Part shown: positions 8,100-16,374 of the stretch, piece after piece
Numbering within the stretch: position 1 is the stretch's first letter
Layout of the letters: every line of letters begins with the position of its first letter
DNA from: Leucobacter komagatae
Lineage (GTDB): Bacteria > Actinomycetota > Actinomycetes > Actinomycetales > Microbacteriaceae
Reading direction: 5' to 3'
Length of the DNA: 64,000 nucleotides
Assembly: GCF_006716085.1 (NCBI RefSeq)
Contig: NZ_VFON01000001.1
Location: forward strand, 3,228,531 to 3,292,530
The notes under the pieces: generated by a model
What the model was told of the DNA's origin: nothing
Database searches by the model: none
What the model saw: only the letters and a program-made list of their open reading frames with translations
Translations under genes and position numbers: made by a program

Positions 8100-8710
8100 A
8101 TGCTTCGGACCATCGCGAGCTCCTCGGGCTAGGCCCCGAAGATCTTGATGGGTTTACCATCGAGGAGCTCTCCGACTACATGGAGGCGAACCGCACGCCC
8201 CCTGATTCACGCATAGAACAGTCAGCGGGTTGCCAGCTCGCCCTCGACGCACTTGAACGGTTGAAACGGGTAACACCCAGGTTGCTCGAAGCCGACGCGG
8301 CGGCCGCGCCGCCGATCGACGAGGGGTGGGTGCAGGGAGTGCTCGCGGGCCTCCGGCTCGACGCCCGGGCCGGGCGACGGATGCCCCTTGCGTCGTCAGC
8401 CACCAACGCCGACATCGGGATCACGGAGGGCGCCCTCAGAGCCATCGTTCGCAGCGCCGAACGAGTCGTGCCGGGAGTGTTCATTGGGAAGTGTGGGTTT
8501 CAAGGCGACATCACCGAGATCGGCGCCGCCGCCCGCGTAACCGTGGAGCTCAGTGTGCCGTTTGGGACATCGATTCCCCTGGCCGCCCGGGCCATTCGCG
8601 ACGCGATTCACACGCGACTCGCGACCCACACAACACTGCGTATTGAGGGCGTGGACGTCGCTGTGCACGACATCCACCACATCCCACACCAGACAGAGAA
8701 CGGACCATGA
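8096..8710 (+). CDS. Anti-sigma-like N-terminus joined to an Asp23-like domain
   Basis: The start is the ATG at 8096, in the ATGA overlap with the sigma-factor stop, with GGAGG upstream. Residues ~20-60 (EELSDYMEANRTPPD, IEQSAGCQLALDALERL) follow the helix pattern of zinc-associated anti-sigma domains, but only one cysteine remains and there is no HxxxCxxC. Residues ~100-200 resemble Asp23/Gls24 (ITEGALRAIVRSAERVVPGV, VELSVPFGTSIPLAARAI, LRIEGVDVAVHDI). No membrane segment is present. I infer a cytoplasmic regulator that binds the sigma factor and couples it to the Asp23 assembly at the membrane. Confidence 0.7.
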   Translation: MNASDHRELLGLGPEDLDGFTIEELSDYMEANRTPPDSRIEQSAGCQLALDALERLKRVTPRLLEADAAAAPPIDEGWVQGVLAGLRLDARAGRRMPLASSATNADIGITEGALRAIVRSAERVVPGVFIGKCGFQGDITEIGAAARVTVELSVPFGTSIPLAARAIRDAIHTRLATHTTLRIEGVDVAVHDIHHIPHQTENGP

Positions 8711-9060
8711 GTCAGGCACTTGAAGAACCCCTAGAACAAGCCCTTGAGCGCGCCATACGAGACGTGCCCGGGGTAACTGCTGTATTTCGGGCCGGGTCAC
8801 CGCTCGGGAAGGTTATCGAGGCAAGCGGCGAACTGCTGCGCGGCGAGCGGCGCCCTGGCTCGCTCGTGAAGGTCTCACGCACCGACGATGTTGTTGTCGC
8901 GATTGAAGTCGAGCTCGGGGTGAGCTCAGAAGCCAGCAGCGTGGATACCCTCGAGCGCGTCTACGCCGCTGTACTGGTGCTGTTGAGCACGCAGGGTCTC
9001 GAGCCCGGGCTCATTCGGCTGACGGTTGTGCACATCAGTGGCGAGGGCGCGGGGCTGTAG
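8707..9060 (+). CDS. Third, divergent Asp23-like protein
   Basis: This 117-residue protein overlaps the previous gene by 4 bases. The pattern IRDVPGVTAVFRAG, VVVAIEVELGVSSEASSVDTLERVYAAV and LTVVHISG is reminiscent of the Asp23 fold (VxGVxxV, strand, helix, strand). It has no transmembrane segment. Its position as last gene of the sigma operon suggests it works with the anti-sigma/Asp23 protein. The assignment to Asp23 is by pattern and is uncertain. Confidence 0.6.
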   Translation: MSQALEEPLEQALERAIRDVPGVTAVFRAGSPLGKVIEASGELLRGERRPGSLVKVSRTDDVVVAIEVELGVSSEASSVDTLERVYAAVLVLLSTQGLEPGLIRLTVVHISGEGAGL

Positions 9061-9071
9061 GGCTGCGCCCT

Positions 9072-9090
9072 CGAGGCCTCGGGGGCCTCG
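9072..9090 (+). terminator. Hairpin after sigma/Asp23 operon
   Basis: CGAGGCC (9072-9078) and GGCCTCG (9084-9090) form a 7-bp stem with a 5-base loop, 11 bp after the stop at 9060. It lies just before the SDR gene, whose start is at 9122. Confidence 0.45.
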
Positions 9091-9121
9091 GCGCCCAGTC
9101 AGCTCGCGTAACATTGACGCA

Positions 9122-10651
9122 ATGACCGAGACACCCGCTGAGGCAACGCCCGACGAGAGCGCAATCGACCCCGCGGACCTCGAAACAGCGCTGCGCGTGA
9201 TCGCTGCGGCATCGAAGCTGCCGAGCGAGCACGCCGACGTCGTGGCGATCCGGCGCGCGACGTCAGCGATGTACAAAGCGGCGAAGAGCGAGCGGCGCCG
9301 GGTGCAGCGCAACGAGATCGCTGAGGCGAACCGCGCGGTGATCGAAGCGACCGCGACGGGTGCGCCCGACCGGATCGATGACGAAACCCGCGGCCTCACC
9401 CTCGCCGCGACGTCGGAGGCGAAGTACGTGGGCGAACTGCGCAAGGCGCAGGCCTGCTACATCTGCAAGCAGCCGTACACGAAGGTCGAGTCGTTTTACC
9501 ACCAGCTCTGCCCGAGCTGCGCCGAGTTCAGCCACGGCAAGCGCAACGCCCGCACCGACCTCACCGGCAAGCGCGCGCTGCTCACCGGCGGGCGCGCGAA
9601 GATCGGAATGCACATCGCGCTCAGGCTGCTGCGGGACGGCGCGCACACGACGATCACGACCCGCTTCCCGCGCGACGCCGCGCGCAGGTTCGCGTCGCTG
9701 CCGGACTCGGCCGACTGGATCGACCGCCTCCGAATCGTCGGCATCGACCTGCGCGACCCCTCGCAGGTTGTCAGGCTCGCGGATTCCGTCGCTGCCCGCG
9801 GACCGCTCGACATCCTCATCAACAACGCGGCGCAGACCGTGCGCCGGTCGCCCGGATCGTACTCGCTGCTCGCCGACGCCGAGTCGCAGCCGCTGCCCGC
9901 AGGCGTCTTCCCCGAGACCGAGTCGCTCGGCCACCCGGCCGAGCTGCACCCGCGCGCGCTGCAGTCGTCGGTCGGGGCCGACGGCGCCGTCTCACTCGAT
10001 ACGTTCTCGCCGGCGCTCCTCACGGGCACGGTCGCCGCGGGAATTGAACAGGGCCGCAGCGCCGATGACCTCACGGCGCTCGCGATGGCCGCCGGATCCT
10101 CCTCCCTCGAGAAGCACGCCGACGGTTCGGCGATCGACGCGGGCGGCCTCGTGCCCGACGTTGCCCACGTGAACAGCTGGGTACAGCACGTCCAAGAGGT
10201 CGACCCGATCGAGATGCTCGAGGTGCAGCTGTGCAACTCGACGGCGCCCTTCATTCTCATCAGCCGACTGCGCGCCTCGATGGCCGCGTCGCCCGCTCGC
10301 CGTACCTACGTCGTGAACGTCTCCGCGATGGAGGGGCAGTTCTCTCGCAAGTACAAGGGCCCGGGCCACCCCCACACGAACATGGCGAAGGCCGCTCTGA
10401 ACATGCTCACCCGCACGAGCGCGGAGGAGATGTTCGAGACCGACGGCATCCTCATGACCGCCGTCGACACCGGGTGGATCACCGACGAGCGCCCGCACTA
10501 CACGAAGGTGCGCCTGGCCGAAGAAGGCTTCCACGCCCCGCTCGACCTCGTCGACGGCGCCGCCCGCGTGTACGACCCGATCGTGCGCGGCGAGGCAGGC
10601 GAAGACCTCTACGGCTGCTTCGTGAAGGACTACGAGCCGAGCGCCTGGTAG
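9122..10651 (+). CDS. Zinc-knuckle SDR-family oxidoreductase with atypical active site
   Basis: The 509-residue product is about twice the length of a classical short-chain dehydrogenase. Residues 1-100 form an Ala/Glu-rich helical region, followed by a four-Cys cluster (CYICKQ ... CPSC) at about 107-127. The Rossmann domain starts near 140 (ALLTGGRAKIGMHIALRLL) and includes INNAAQTVRR. The usual YxxxK is replaced by TNMAK, so the catalytic Tyr appears missing. A serine-containing NVSAMEG strand and a later VDTGWITDE are family-like. A ~100-residue insertion sits between the cofactor site and the catalytic region. The substrate is unknown. The ATG at 9122 is preferred to 9026, which overlaps the previous gene. 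Confidence 0.75.
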   Translation: MTETPAEATPDESAIDPADLETALRVIAAASKLPSEHADVVAIRRATSAMYKAAKSERRRVQRNEIAEANRAVIEATATGAPDRIDDETRGLTLAATSEAKYVGELRKAQACYICKQPYTKVESFYHQLCPSCAEFSHGKRNARTDLTGKRALLTGGRAKIGMHIALRLLRDGAHTTITTRFPRDAARRFASLPDSADWIDRLRIVGIDLRDPSQVVRLADSVAARGPLDILINNAAQTVRRSPGSYSLLADAESQPLPAGVFPETESLGHPAELHPRALQSSVGADGAVSLDTFSPALLTGTVAAGIEQGRSADDLTALAMAAGSSSLEKHADGSAIDAGGLVPDVAHVNSWVQHVQEVDPIEMLEVQLCNSTAPFILISRLRASMAASPARRTYVVNVSAMEGQFSRKYKGPGHPHTNMAKAALNMLTRTSAEEMFETDGILMTAVDTGWITDERPHYTKVRLAEEGFHAPLDLVDGAARVYDPIVRGEAGEDLYGCFVKDYEPSAW

Positions 10652-10696
10652 ACCGCCGCGTTTTCCCACGTTGAGCGGCGCGCGGTAGGGAATAAT

Positions 10697-11377
10697 GTGA
10701 CTATGCACGCCGCGTCCCGCCTCCCGCACGTCGTGCGGGGGACGACAGCGGCGGCGGTCGCGACATTCGTCGCACTGTTCTCGCACGTGCTCGCCGGCGG
10801 CGCGATGCCCGAGCCGCTCGGCATCTGCGTGCCGTTCGTGCTCTCGCTGCTCGTGAGCGTGCTGCTCGCGGGCCGCAAGCTGTCGCTCACGAGGCTGTCG
10901 CTGTCGGTGATCGCGAGCCAGACACTGTTCCACACCCTCTTCGTGCTCGGTGCGCCGAGCGCGGGCGGTGCTGGCGCCGGGGCCGCCGGCGGAGCGGTGA
11001 TGAGCGGCCACCAGCACCACGGGCAGATGATGATGCCTCCTGCAGCCGGTTCATCTGCGATGACCGACCACACCGCGATGCTCATCCAGGGCGACGCCGT
11101 CATGTGGCTCTCGCACCTCGCTGGCGCCGCGGTGACGATCCTCTTCCTCTACCGCGGTGAGCAGACGATCCACCAGCTCCGAGCGCTCGCCGAGCGATTC
11201 ATCGCGTGGGCGCAGCACGGCCTCGCGGCCCCGCTGCGCGTGCCCGCCGTGTTCCGCGAGTTGCCGGGGCGCACGGGGCAGCCCACCACGACCGCCGGCT
11301 GGGCGGTACTCACCCAGCTCACCGCGTCAACGCGCAGCCTTCGCGGGCCACCCGCAGTGCCAGGGATCGCCAGCTAG
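10697..11377 (+). CDS. His/Met-rich membrane protein of a copper locus
   Basis: The 226-residue protein has four to five hydrophobic segments (about 12-35, 40-56, 63-88 and 130-150). A loop around residues 100-115 has GHQHHGQMMMPP, which fits copper binding. The GTG at 10697 has AGGG six bases upstream; ATG 10703 is an alternative start. The last ~60 residues are polar. I do not recognise a named family. The following genes encode a PCuAC-type copper chaperone and a PepSY membrane protein, so a part in copper import or supply to cuproenzymes is likely (inference). Confidence 0.6.
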   Translation: MTMHAASRLPHVVRGTTAAAVATFVALFSHVLAGGAMPEPLGICVPFVLSLLVSVLLAGRKLSLTRLSLSVIASQTLFHTLFVLGAPSAGGAGAGAAGGAVMSGHQHHGQMMMPPAAGSSAMTDHTAMLIQGDAVMWLSHLAGAAVTILFLYRGEQTIHQLRALAERFIAWAQHGLAAPLRVPAVFRELPGRTGQPTTTAGWAVLTQLTASTRSLRGPPAVPGIAS

Positions 11378-11405
11378 CACCGCCCGACTTCGGGCCGGCC
11401 GGTGC
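11377..11405 (+). terminator. Hairpin overlapping the stop of the His/Met-rich gene
   Basis: GCACCG (11377-11382) pairs with CGGTGC (11400-11405), with a second inner CCCGA/TCGGG stem. It may end or reduce transcription between the first and second copper genes. Confidence 0.45.
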
Positions 11406-11525
11406 GGCCCCGGCGACCCCTCTCAGCATTTCCAACCACTGCCGCTCGGTTCTTCCGGAGCGGCGCCCGGCCTGCGCCGATTTCGTGTGCGCGGCCGGAG
11501 AATTTGCATGCTTGAAAGGCACACA

Positions 11526-12140
11526 ATGTTGAACACTCATATTCGCGCGACCCGTTTTACTGTGGCGTGTGGCATCGCGCTCCTCGCACTCACCGGGTGC
11601 TCGGCCGGCGAGGCCGCGACCGGCTCCGGCATACACGCCGGGGAACACTCCGGTGAGGCCGGCGCGCACCCCGCGGCTGACTCTGTGACGATCGAGGAGG
11701 CCTGGGTCAAGTCGGCTGAGCAGGGCGAGATGACGGCCGCTTTCGGCCTGCTGAAGAACTCGAGCGAGACCGACGCAAACATCGTCTCGGTCACCTCGAC
11801 CGCGTCACCGATGATGGAACTGCACGAGACCGTCGCGAACGAGTCGGGCCAGATGGTGATGCGCGAGGTCGAGGGCGGCTTCGTCATCCCAGCCAAGGGG
11901 CAGTTCAGCCTCGAGCCCGCGGGCAACCACATCATGATCATGGGGCTGCCGAAGGCAGTGACCGCGGGCGAAGACATCACGTTCACGCTCGAGTTCGCTG
12001 ACGGCTCGAAGCTCGACTTCACCGCGATCGTGAAGGACTACGCGGGCGCCAACGAGAACTACGAGGGCGACCACGGTAGCCACGACGCGCACGGCGGGGC
12101 CGAGGAGCACGCTGAGCACGACGCGCACAGCGGGCACTGA
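11526..12140 (+). CDS. PCuAC-type copper chaperone lipoprotein
   Basis: The 204-residue product has a lipoprotein signal peptide ending in LALTGC at about residue 22, so it should be membrane-anchored outside the cytoplasm. The PCuAC (DUF461) domain covers about residues 48-170. It has a MMELHE motif, spaced methionines (GQMVMREV) and GNHIMIMG, which together form the His/Met copper(I) site of the family. The C-terminus is His/Glu/Asp-rich (HGSHDAHGG, HAEHDAHSGH), an additional metal-binding tail. The ATG at 11526 follows GAAAGG. It precedes the PepSY gene by 8 bp. Confidence 0.88.
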   Translation: MLNTHIRATRFTVACGIALLALTGCSAGEAATGSGIHAGEHSGEAGAHPAADSVTIEEAWVKSAEQGEMTAAFGLLKNSSETDANIVSVTSTASPMMELHETVANESGQMVMREVEGGFVIPAKGQFSLEPAGNHIMIMGLPKAVTAGEDITFTLEFADGSKLDFTAIVKDYAGANENYEGDHGSHDAHGGAEEHAEHDAHSGH

Positions 12141-12148
12141 GGATCGCG

Positions 12149-13597
12149 ATGACGACCTCAACCGCACCCTCAGAGGCGGCGCCGCGCGCCCCGCACGGCC
12201 CGCCAAACGGCCAGAGGCCAAAGCCCCAGCGGGGCTGGTTCGCCCAGCTCCTCCTCCGGCTGCACTTCTACGCGGGCGTGCTCGTCGGCCCGTTCATCTT
12301 GATCGCCGCGGTGTCGGGAGGGCTCTACGCCCTCACGCCCGTGATCGAGAAGGCCGTGTATGCGCACGAGCTGCGGGCGCCGGTCTCGGACACGCAGCTC
12401 TCGCTCGCCGAGCAGATTCGCGCCGCTCAGCAGTACGTCGGAGACGACGTCGCGCCGAGCGCGGTTCGGCCCGCGCCAGAGCCGGGAGCTACCACCCGAG
12501 TACTGTTTGCTGACGCCTCGCTCGGCGGCAGTGAGTCACGGGCGGTGTTCATCGACCCGGCGACGGCCGAGATCCGCGGTGACCTGACGGTCTACGGTAC
12601 GAGCGGCGCACTGCCACTGCGCACCTGGGTCGACAACCTGCATCGCAACCTCAACCTCGGCGAGCCGGGCCGCTTCTACAGCGAGCTCGCCGCGTCGTGG
12701 CTCGGGATCATCGCGCTCGCGGGCCTCGGGCTCTGGATCGTGCGCATCAGAAAGTCGCGCACGAAGAAGGACTTCGTGCGCCCGAACCGCGCGTACCGGG
12801 GATACCGGAAGACACTGAGCTGGCACACGTCGGTCGGCATCTGGGTGCTGCTTGGCGCACTGTTCCTGTCTGCGACCGGCATCACCTGGTCGCAGTACGC
12901 GGGCGGCAACGTCGGGGTCGTGCGCGCGGCGCTCGGCGGTGGGACTCCCGCGCTCACGACGAGCCTCGACGGCGCAGCGTCCTCGGGCGACGAGCACGCG
13001 CACCACCACGGGCCCGTCGCCGCGCCGACAGGCGAGGCGAACCCCGACACGTTCGACGCGATGCTCGCGATCGCGCAGCGCATCAACGTGAACACGGGCC
13101 TCGTTGAGATCACACCGCCGGCCGAGCCGGGTCAGGCCTGGGTCATGAAAGAGATCCAGGCCGCGTTCCCGACCGAGGTTGACCAGGTCGCGATCAATGG
13201 CAGCACGATGGAGGTGATCGACAGGCTCGACTTCGCGGACTACCCGCCGCTCGCGAAGCTCAGCCGGTGGGGGATCGACCTGCACATGGGAGCAATGTTC
13301 GGGCTCTTCAACCAGCTCGTCCTGTTCCTCATCGCCGCGGGCATCGCAACCCTCGTCGTGCTCGGCTACCTCATGTGGTGGCGCAGGCGACCGACGCGCA
13401 CCTCGCCGCTCGAATTCGCGAGCCCGCCGCGCCGCGGCGTCGTTCGCGAAGCCCCGTGGTGGGGGATCGGGGCCGTGGCCGTCGCAGCGATCGGGATCGG
13501 CGTGCTGCTCCCGTTCGTCGGCTGGACGCTCCTCGCGTTCGTGATCATCGACACCGTCATCGGCGTGGTGAGGGCGCGCCGAGCAACGGCCGCATAG
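12149..13597 (+). CDS. PepSY-associated transmembrane protein
   Basis: The 482-residue product has four main transmembrane helices (about 42-63, 185-205, 230-252 and 385-408, plus two near the C-terminus) and PepSY-like periplasmic regions. Conserved histidines in HRNLNLGEPGRFYSELAASWLG and WHTSVGIWVLLG match the COG3182 family, which includes putative metal reductases and uptake proteins. A loop near residue 275 is His-rich (EHAHHHG). It follows the PCuAC gene closely, so I infer a function in copper (less likely iron-siderophore) reduction or transfer at the membrane. Confidence 0.85.
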   Translation: MTTSTAPSEAAPRAPHGPPNGQRPKPQRGWFAQLLLRLHFYAGVLVGPFILIAAVSGGLYALTPVIEKAVYAHELRAPVSDTQLSLAEQIRAAQQYVGDDVAPSAVRPAPEPGATTRVLFADASLGGSESRAVFIDPATAEIRGDLTVYGTSGALPLRTWVDNLHRNLNLGEPGRFYSELAASWLGIIALAGLGLWIVRIRKSRTKKDFVRPNRAYRGYRKTLSWHTSVGIWVLLGALFLSATGITWSQYAGGNVGVVRAALGGGTPALTTSLDGAASSGDEHAHHHGPVAAPTGEANPDTFDAMLAIAQRINVNTGLVEITPPAEPGQAWVMKEIQAAFPTEVDQVAINGSTMEVIDRLDFADYPPLAKLSRWGIDLHMGAMFGLFNQLVLFLIAAGIATLVVLGYLMWWRRRPTRTSPLEFASPPRRGVVREAPWWGIGAVAVAAIGIGVLLPFVGWTLLAFVIIDTVIGVVRARRATAA

Positions 13598-13604
13598 GCG
13601 CGGT

Positions 13605-13633
13605 GGGGTGGGCCTGATCGTCAGGCCCACCCC
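13605..13633 (+). terminator. Perfect 13-bp hairpin terminator of the copper operon
   Basis: GGGGTGGGCCTGA (13605-13617) and TCAGGCCCACCCC (13621-13633) form a perfect 13-bp stem with a 3-base loop, 7 bp after the PepSY stop codon. Confidence 0.8.
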
Positions 13634-13716
13634 GCCGTGGTCTTCCGAGAACGCTCTGGTCGAGGCCAGGGCGATACTGTAATCTTCAAGACCGCAGACC
13701 TCGGGAGGGAGGGGCC

Positions 13717-14169
13717 ATGAGCGTGAATGTTGCGGACTCGATTGATCGCCAGATCATCGATGCCCTACGCACAAACGGCCGGCGCCCTTTTCGGCAGATC
13801 GCCTCAGACTTGGGCGTGAGCGAATCAACCGTGAGGTCACGGTTTGCGCGCCTCTCGGAACTCGGGATCTTGCAGGTCGTGGGGCTCGCAGACCTCCACG
13901 GTGTTGGGGCGGTCGAGGGACACGTCTCGGTGCAGGTCGTCGGTGGGGCGGCGAGGCAGCTCGCGCAAGAGCTCGCTCAACGAGCCGAAGTGAAACTTGT
14001 TGCCGCGGCGATCGGTGCTGCCGACCTCATCCTCGACGTTGCGTTCCAGAATCTTGGCGACTTCCACCGATTCATCAACATTGAGCTACCTGCGTACGAG
14101 GGCGTTCGGAGGATTGAGTATGTTCGCACGGGGGAACTCGTGAAGGACTCGTATGTGTGGGCGAAGTGA
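13717..14169 (+). CDS. Lrp/AsnC family transcriptional regulator
   Basis: The 150-residue product has an N-terminal winged helix (DRQIIDALRTNGRRPFRQIA, VSESTVRSRFARL) at about 8-60. A RAM/AsnC ligand-binding domain follows at about 70-145 (VSVQVVGGAARQLAQEL, LILDVAFQNLGDFHRFI). Such regulators sense amino acids or related small molecules. The ATG follows GGGAGGGAG. It is convergent with a second Lrp-type gene only 1 bp away. Which genes it controls is not visible; the neighbouring nitrilase-BKACE gene or importer are candidates. Confidence 0.9.
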   Translation: MSVNVADSIDRQIIDALRTNGRRPFRQIASDLGVSESTVRSRFARLSELGILQVVGLADLHGVGAVEGHVSVQVVGGAARQLAQELAQRAEVKLVAAAIGAADLILDVAFQNLGDFHRFINIELPAYEGVRRIEYVRTGELVKDSYVWAK

Positions 14170-14170
14170 G

Positions 14171-14644
14171 TTAGACGCGTGTTCGGTGTTGACCAGTGCC
14201 ACCGCGCAGGCCCCGCCACGAATGGTCTTTCTCAAAACTCGTGAGCACTGACGTTCGAATGTCGCTGATGCCAGCGATCGAGCGAACGGTGTCGAGTACG
14301 CGCTGCGACTCGGCGAGCGTTCCGCAGGTGAGCTCGACGTAGATCTCGTGCGAACCAACTCCAGAGGCCACGCGGTTCGTGTGGTGCAACTGCGCGAGTG
14401 CGAGGCAGACCTCCTCAACGCGTGACGGGTGTTCGACCGTCACGAACAGTCGCAGTGCCTGCATGCCGAGGGAGATCGGGTTGCAGAGCGCGACGATGAC
14501 GAGAATATCGTTGTCGATCATCCGCTGCACGCGGTTTCGAATCGTTGCCTCGCTGAGGTTAAGCTTGGCCGCGATCGCCGTGAACGGGGTTCGGCCGTCG
14601 CGGCCAAGTATGGTCAGGATCGATGCGTCGTGGTCGTCGAGCAT
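14171..14644 (-). CDS. Lrp/AsnC family transcriptional regulator
   Basis: The 157-residue product carries the AsnC-type helix-turn-helix (DASILTILGRDGRTPFTAIA, NLSEATIRNRVQRM) at about 5-60. The RAM domain follows (LRLFVTVEHPSRVEEVCLAL, EIYVELTCGTLAESQRVL). It lies 48 bp downstream of the nitrilase-BKACE fusion gene on the same strand, so they are probably co-transcribed and this protein may respond to a substrate or product of that enzyme (inference). Confidence 0.9.
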   Translation of the reverse strand: MLDDHDASILTILGRDGRTPFTAIAAKLNLSEATIRNRVQRMIDNDILVIVALCNPISLGMQALRLFVTVEHPSRVEEVCLALAQLHHTNRVASGVGSHEIYVELTCGTLAESQRVLDTVRSIAGISDIRTSVLTSFEKDHSWRGLRGGTGQHRTRV

Positions 14645-14692
14645 CTCCTGGACCTCGGCTTTCTCTTCTGGGGACCGCTCGGTATTCGAGCG

Positions 14693-16234
14693 CTAGTGAT
14701 TCGTGGCGTGTACCTCATCGTAAATGCGGAAGGCCTCGGCGACCTGCACGCTGTTCGACGCGATCTCGCCGCGCTCGTCGCTCACGACGTCCTCGATTCC
14801 GACTCGTACCTCGACGCCGTCTTCGATCGCGGCCCGAACGACGGGCCAGGTTGTGCCCTCGAGCCCGTGGTAGAGGAGAGGCGCGGTGACACCGCCCGCG
14901 CGCAACGCCGCCGCCATCTCTCGACAATCACGAACAGCCTGATCAGGGTCTTCAGCGAGTGGCTCGATGAGAACGCGGACGTTGAGGTGCAGGGTGGGCG
15001 AGGCGAGGAGCGCCGGGATGTCGTCCATGGACCACACCGCGCTCTCAAGGATCATCCCGCGGTCGACGACCGCCTGAGCGGCCTCAGCCGCCCCCTCCTC
15101 GCAAAAAGCCACAGAGGCAAAGTCTGGGAGCCACTCCGTCTCCCACGAGCGGATCTTGTTCATGCGATCGTCGTGACCAGCGCAGGTCCACAGCCCCGTT
15201 GTCGTGCCCACGACGATCGCGGGATCCTGCTCGCGAACCGCTCGCACCATCGCAGCGATGTGTTCGGGATCAATCGTCTGGCCACCGTCAGGTGTGCGGG
15301 CGTGAGCGTGCACGACGTTGGCCCCCGCCCGCACCGAAGCGGCGGCCTCGGCAGCAATCTCTTGGACAGAGATTGGCACGAGCGGGGTTTCTGTGATCTC
15401 GCGGCCGCCGTTGACCGCGGCCTTGATGAACAGCTTCGGCTTGACGGAGTAGTCGAGCGCGATGCGGCGGTTCGCGAGGGCGGGGAGAGTGCGGCGCACC
15501 TGCGCGGTTCGGGACGTCGTCGCGTCGGCCGAGCACCATGCCGTGTCAGTGTCGCCCGCCGCTGCCACCACGACGCCGAGGGGGTCGATGACGACGCTCG
15601 CCGCGATGCAGTCGTCGGCCGAGTTGCCGCTCGCGGCCAGCCAGGTGGTGCTCTCGATGGCCCTGGCTCGCAGCAGTGTGCTCCAGTGATCTTCCTTGCC
15701 CCTTCCGGCCATCCACGCGGCGCTCACCGCGATGAGTTCAGCACCCCTGTCGACGAGTGACCGGGTGAGCTCAGGGAAACGAAGGTCGTAGCAGTTCACG
15801 AGCCCAACGCGCGTTCCGCCCAGCTCGACGACGGGAGGGAGATCTTCGCCTGGCTGGATACGGTTCGACTCTTGGTACGCGAACGCGTCATAGAGGTGAA
15901 GCTTGCGGTAGCTGCCCCGCACGGTGCCGTCGGTGTCGACTGCGAGAATGGTGTTGAAGGGGCGGCTGAGACCACTCGGCTCGACACCCGAGGCAGTGAG
16001 CGCGATGCCGTGCTCCTTCGCGATGCGGCGGAGACCGTCACGGAAGGCATCCCAGTGGTCGGCCGCAAACGCCGCGAGTGAGCCCTCAATCAGGCCCGTT
16101 TGCACCATCGCCTCCTCGGGGAGCACGAGGAGCCGGTTTCCCGCCGACGCCGCCTCGTGGGCGAGCGCTTCAATCTGCGCAAGGTTTTCGTGGAGGTCAG
16201 CCGTGGGCGCGAACTGCGCTGCTGCAATTTTCAT
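14693..16234 (-). CDS. Nitrilase/omega-amidase-BKACE (DUF849) fusion enzyme
   Basis: The 513-residue product joins two enzymes. Residues 1-260 are a carbon-nitrogen hydrolase with the Glu-Lys-Cys triad (E40 in LVLPEE, K111 in RKLHLYD, C148 in NCYDLRFPEL). Residues ~265-513 match BKACE/DUF849 beta-keto acid cleavage enzymes: KPKLFIKAAVNGG, VHAHARTPDGG with the two metal-binding His, and VGIEDVVSDERGEIASN. The nitrilase part would release ammonia from an amide or nitrile; the BKACE part exchanges a beta-keto acid with acetyl-CoA. The ATG at 16234 is preferred to upstream codons because it begins the conserved MKIAAAQFAP. It faces away from the ABC importer. Confidence 0.88.
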   Translation of the reverse strand: MKIAAAQFAPTADLHENLAQIEALAHEAASAGNRLLVLPEEAMVQTGLIEGSLAAFAADHWDAFRDGLRRIAKEHGIALTASGVEPSGLSRPFNTILAVDTDGTVRGSYRKLHLYDAFAYQESNRIQPGEDLPPVVELGGTRVGLVNCYDLRFPELTRSLVDRGAELIAVSAAWMAGRGKEDHWSTLLRARAIESTTWLAASGNSADDCIAASVVIDPLGVVVAAAGDTDTAWCSADATTSRTAQVRRTLPALANRRIALDYSVKPKLFIKAAVNGGREITETPLVPISVQEIAAEAAASVRAGANVVHAHARTPDGGQTIDPEHIAAMVRAVREQDPAIVVGTTTGLWTCAGHDDRMNKIRSWETEWLPDFASVAFCEEGAAEAAQAVVDRGMILESAVWSMDDIPALLASPTLHLNVRVLIEPLAEDPDQAVRDCREMAAALRAGGVTAPLLYHGLEGTTWPVVRAAIEDGVEVRVGIEDVVSDERGEIASNSVQVAEAFRIYDEVHATNH

Positions 16235-16310
16235 GGGGTTCCGATCGTCTGTGGAGGGGTGCCGCGGGTGCATGGAGGGCCGCGGGAACGGCACTCATTC
16301 TTGCGCCAGG

Positions 16311-16330
16311 CGGCGGGCAAAAGCCCGCCG
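16311..16330. terminator. 8-bp GC hairpin in the divergent promoter region
   Basis: CGGCGGGC and GCCCGCCG (16311-16318 and 16323-16330) form an 8-bp stem with loop AAAA. It sits between the two divergent genes and may isolate them or act in the 5' leader of the fusion-enzyme mRNA. Confidence 0.4.
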
Positions 16331-16374
16331 AATTTCGAATTCCGTGGTTTTTGAAACCGAAATCGCATCTCATC

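Noticed and set aside
14429..15760. 443-codon ORF on the plus strand
   Set aside because: It is antisense to the Lrp gene and the nitrilase-BKACE gene, which have clear domains and catalytic residues; long open frames on the opposite strand are expected at this GC content.
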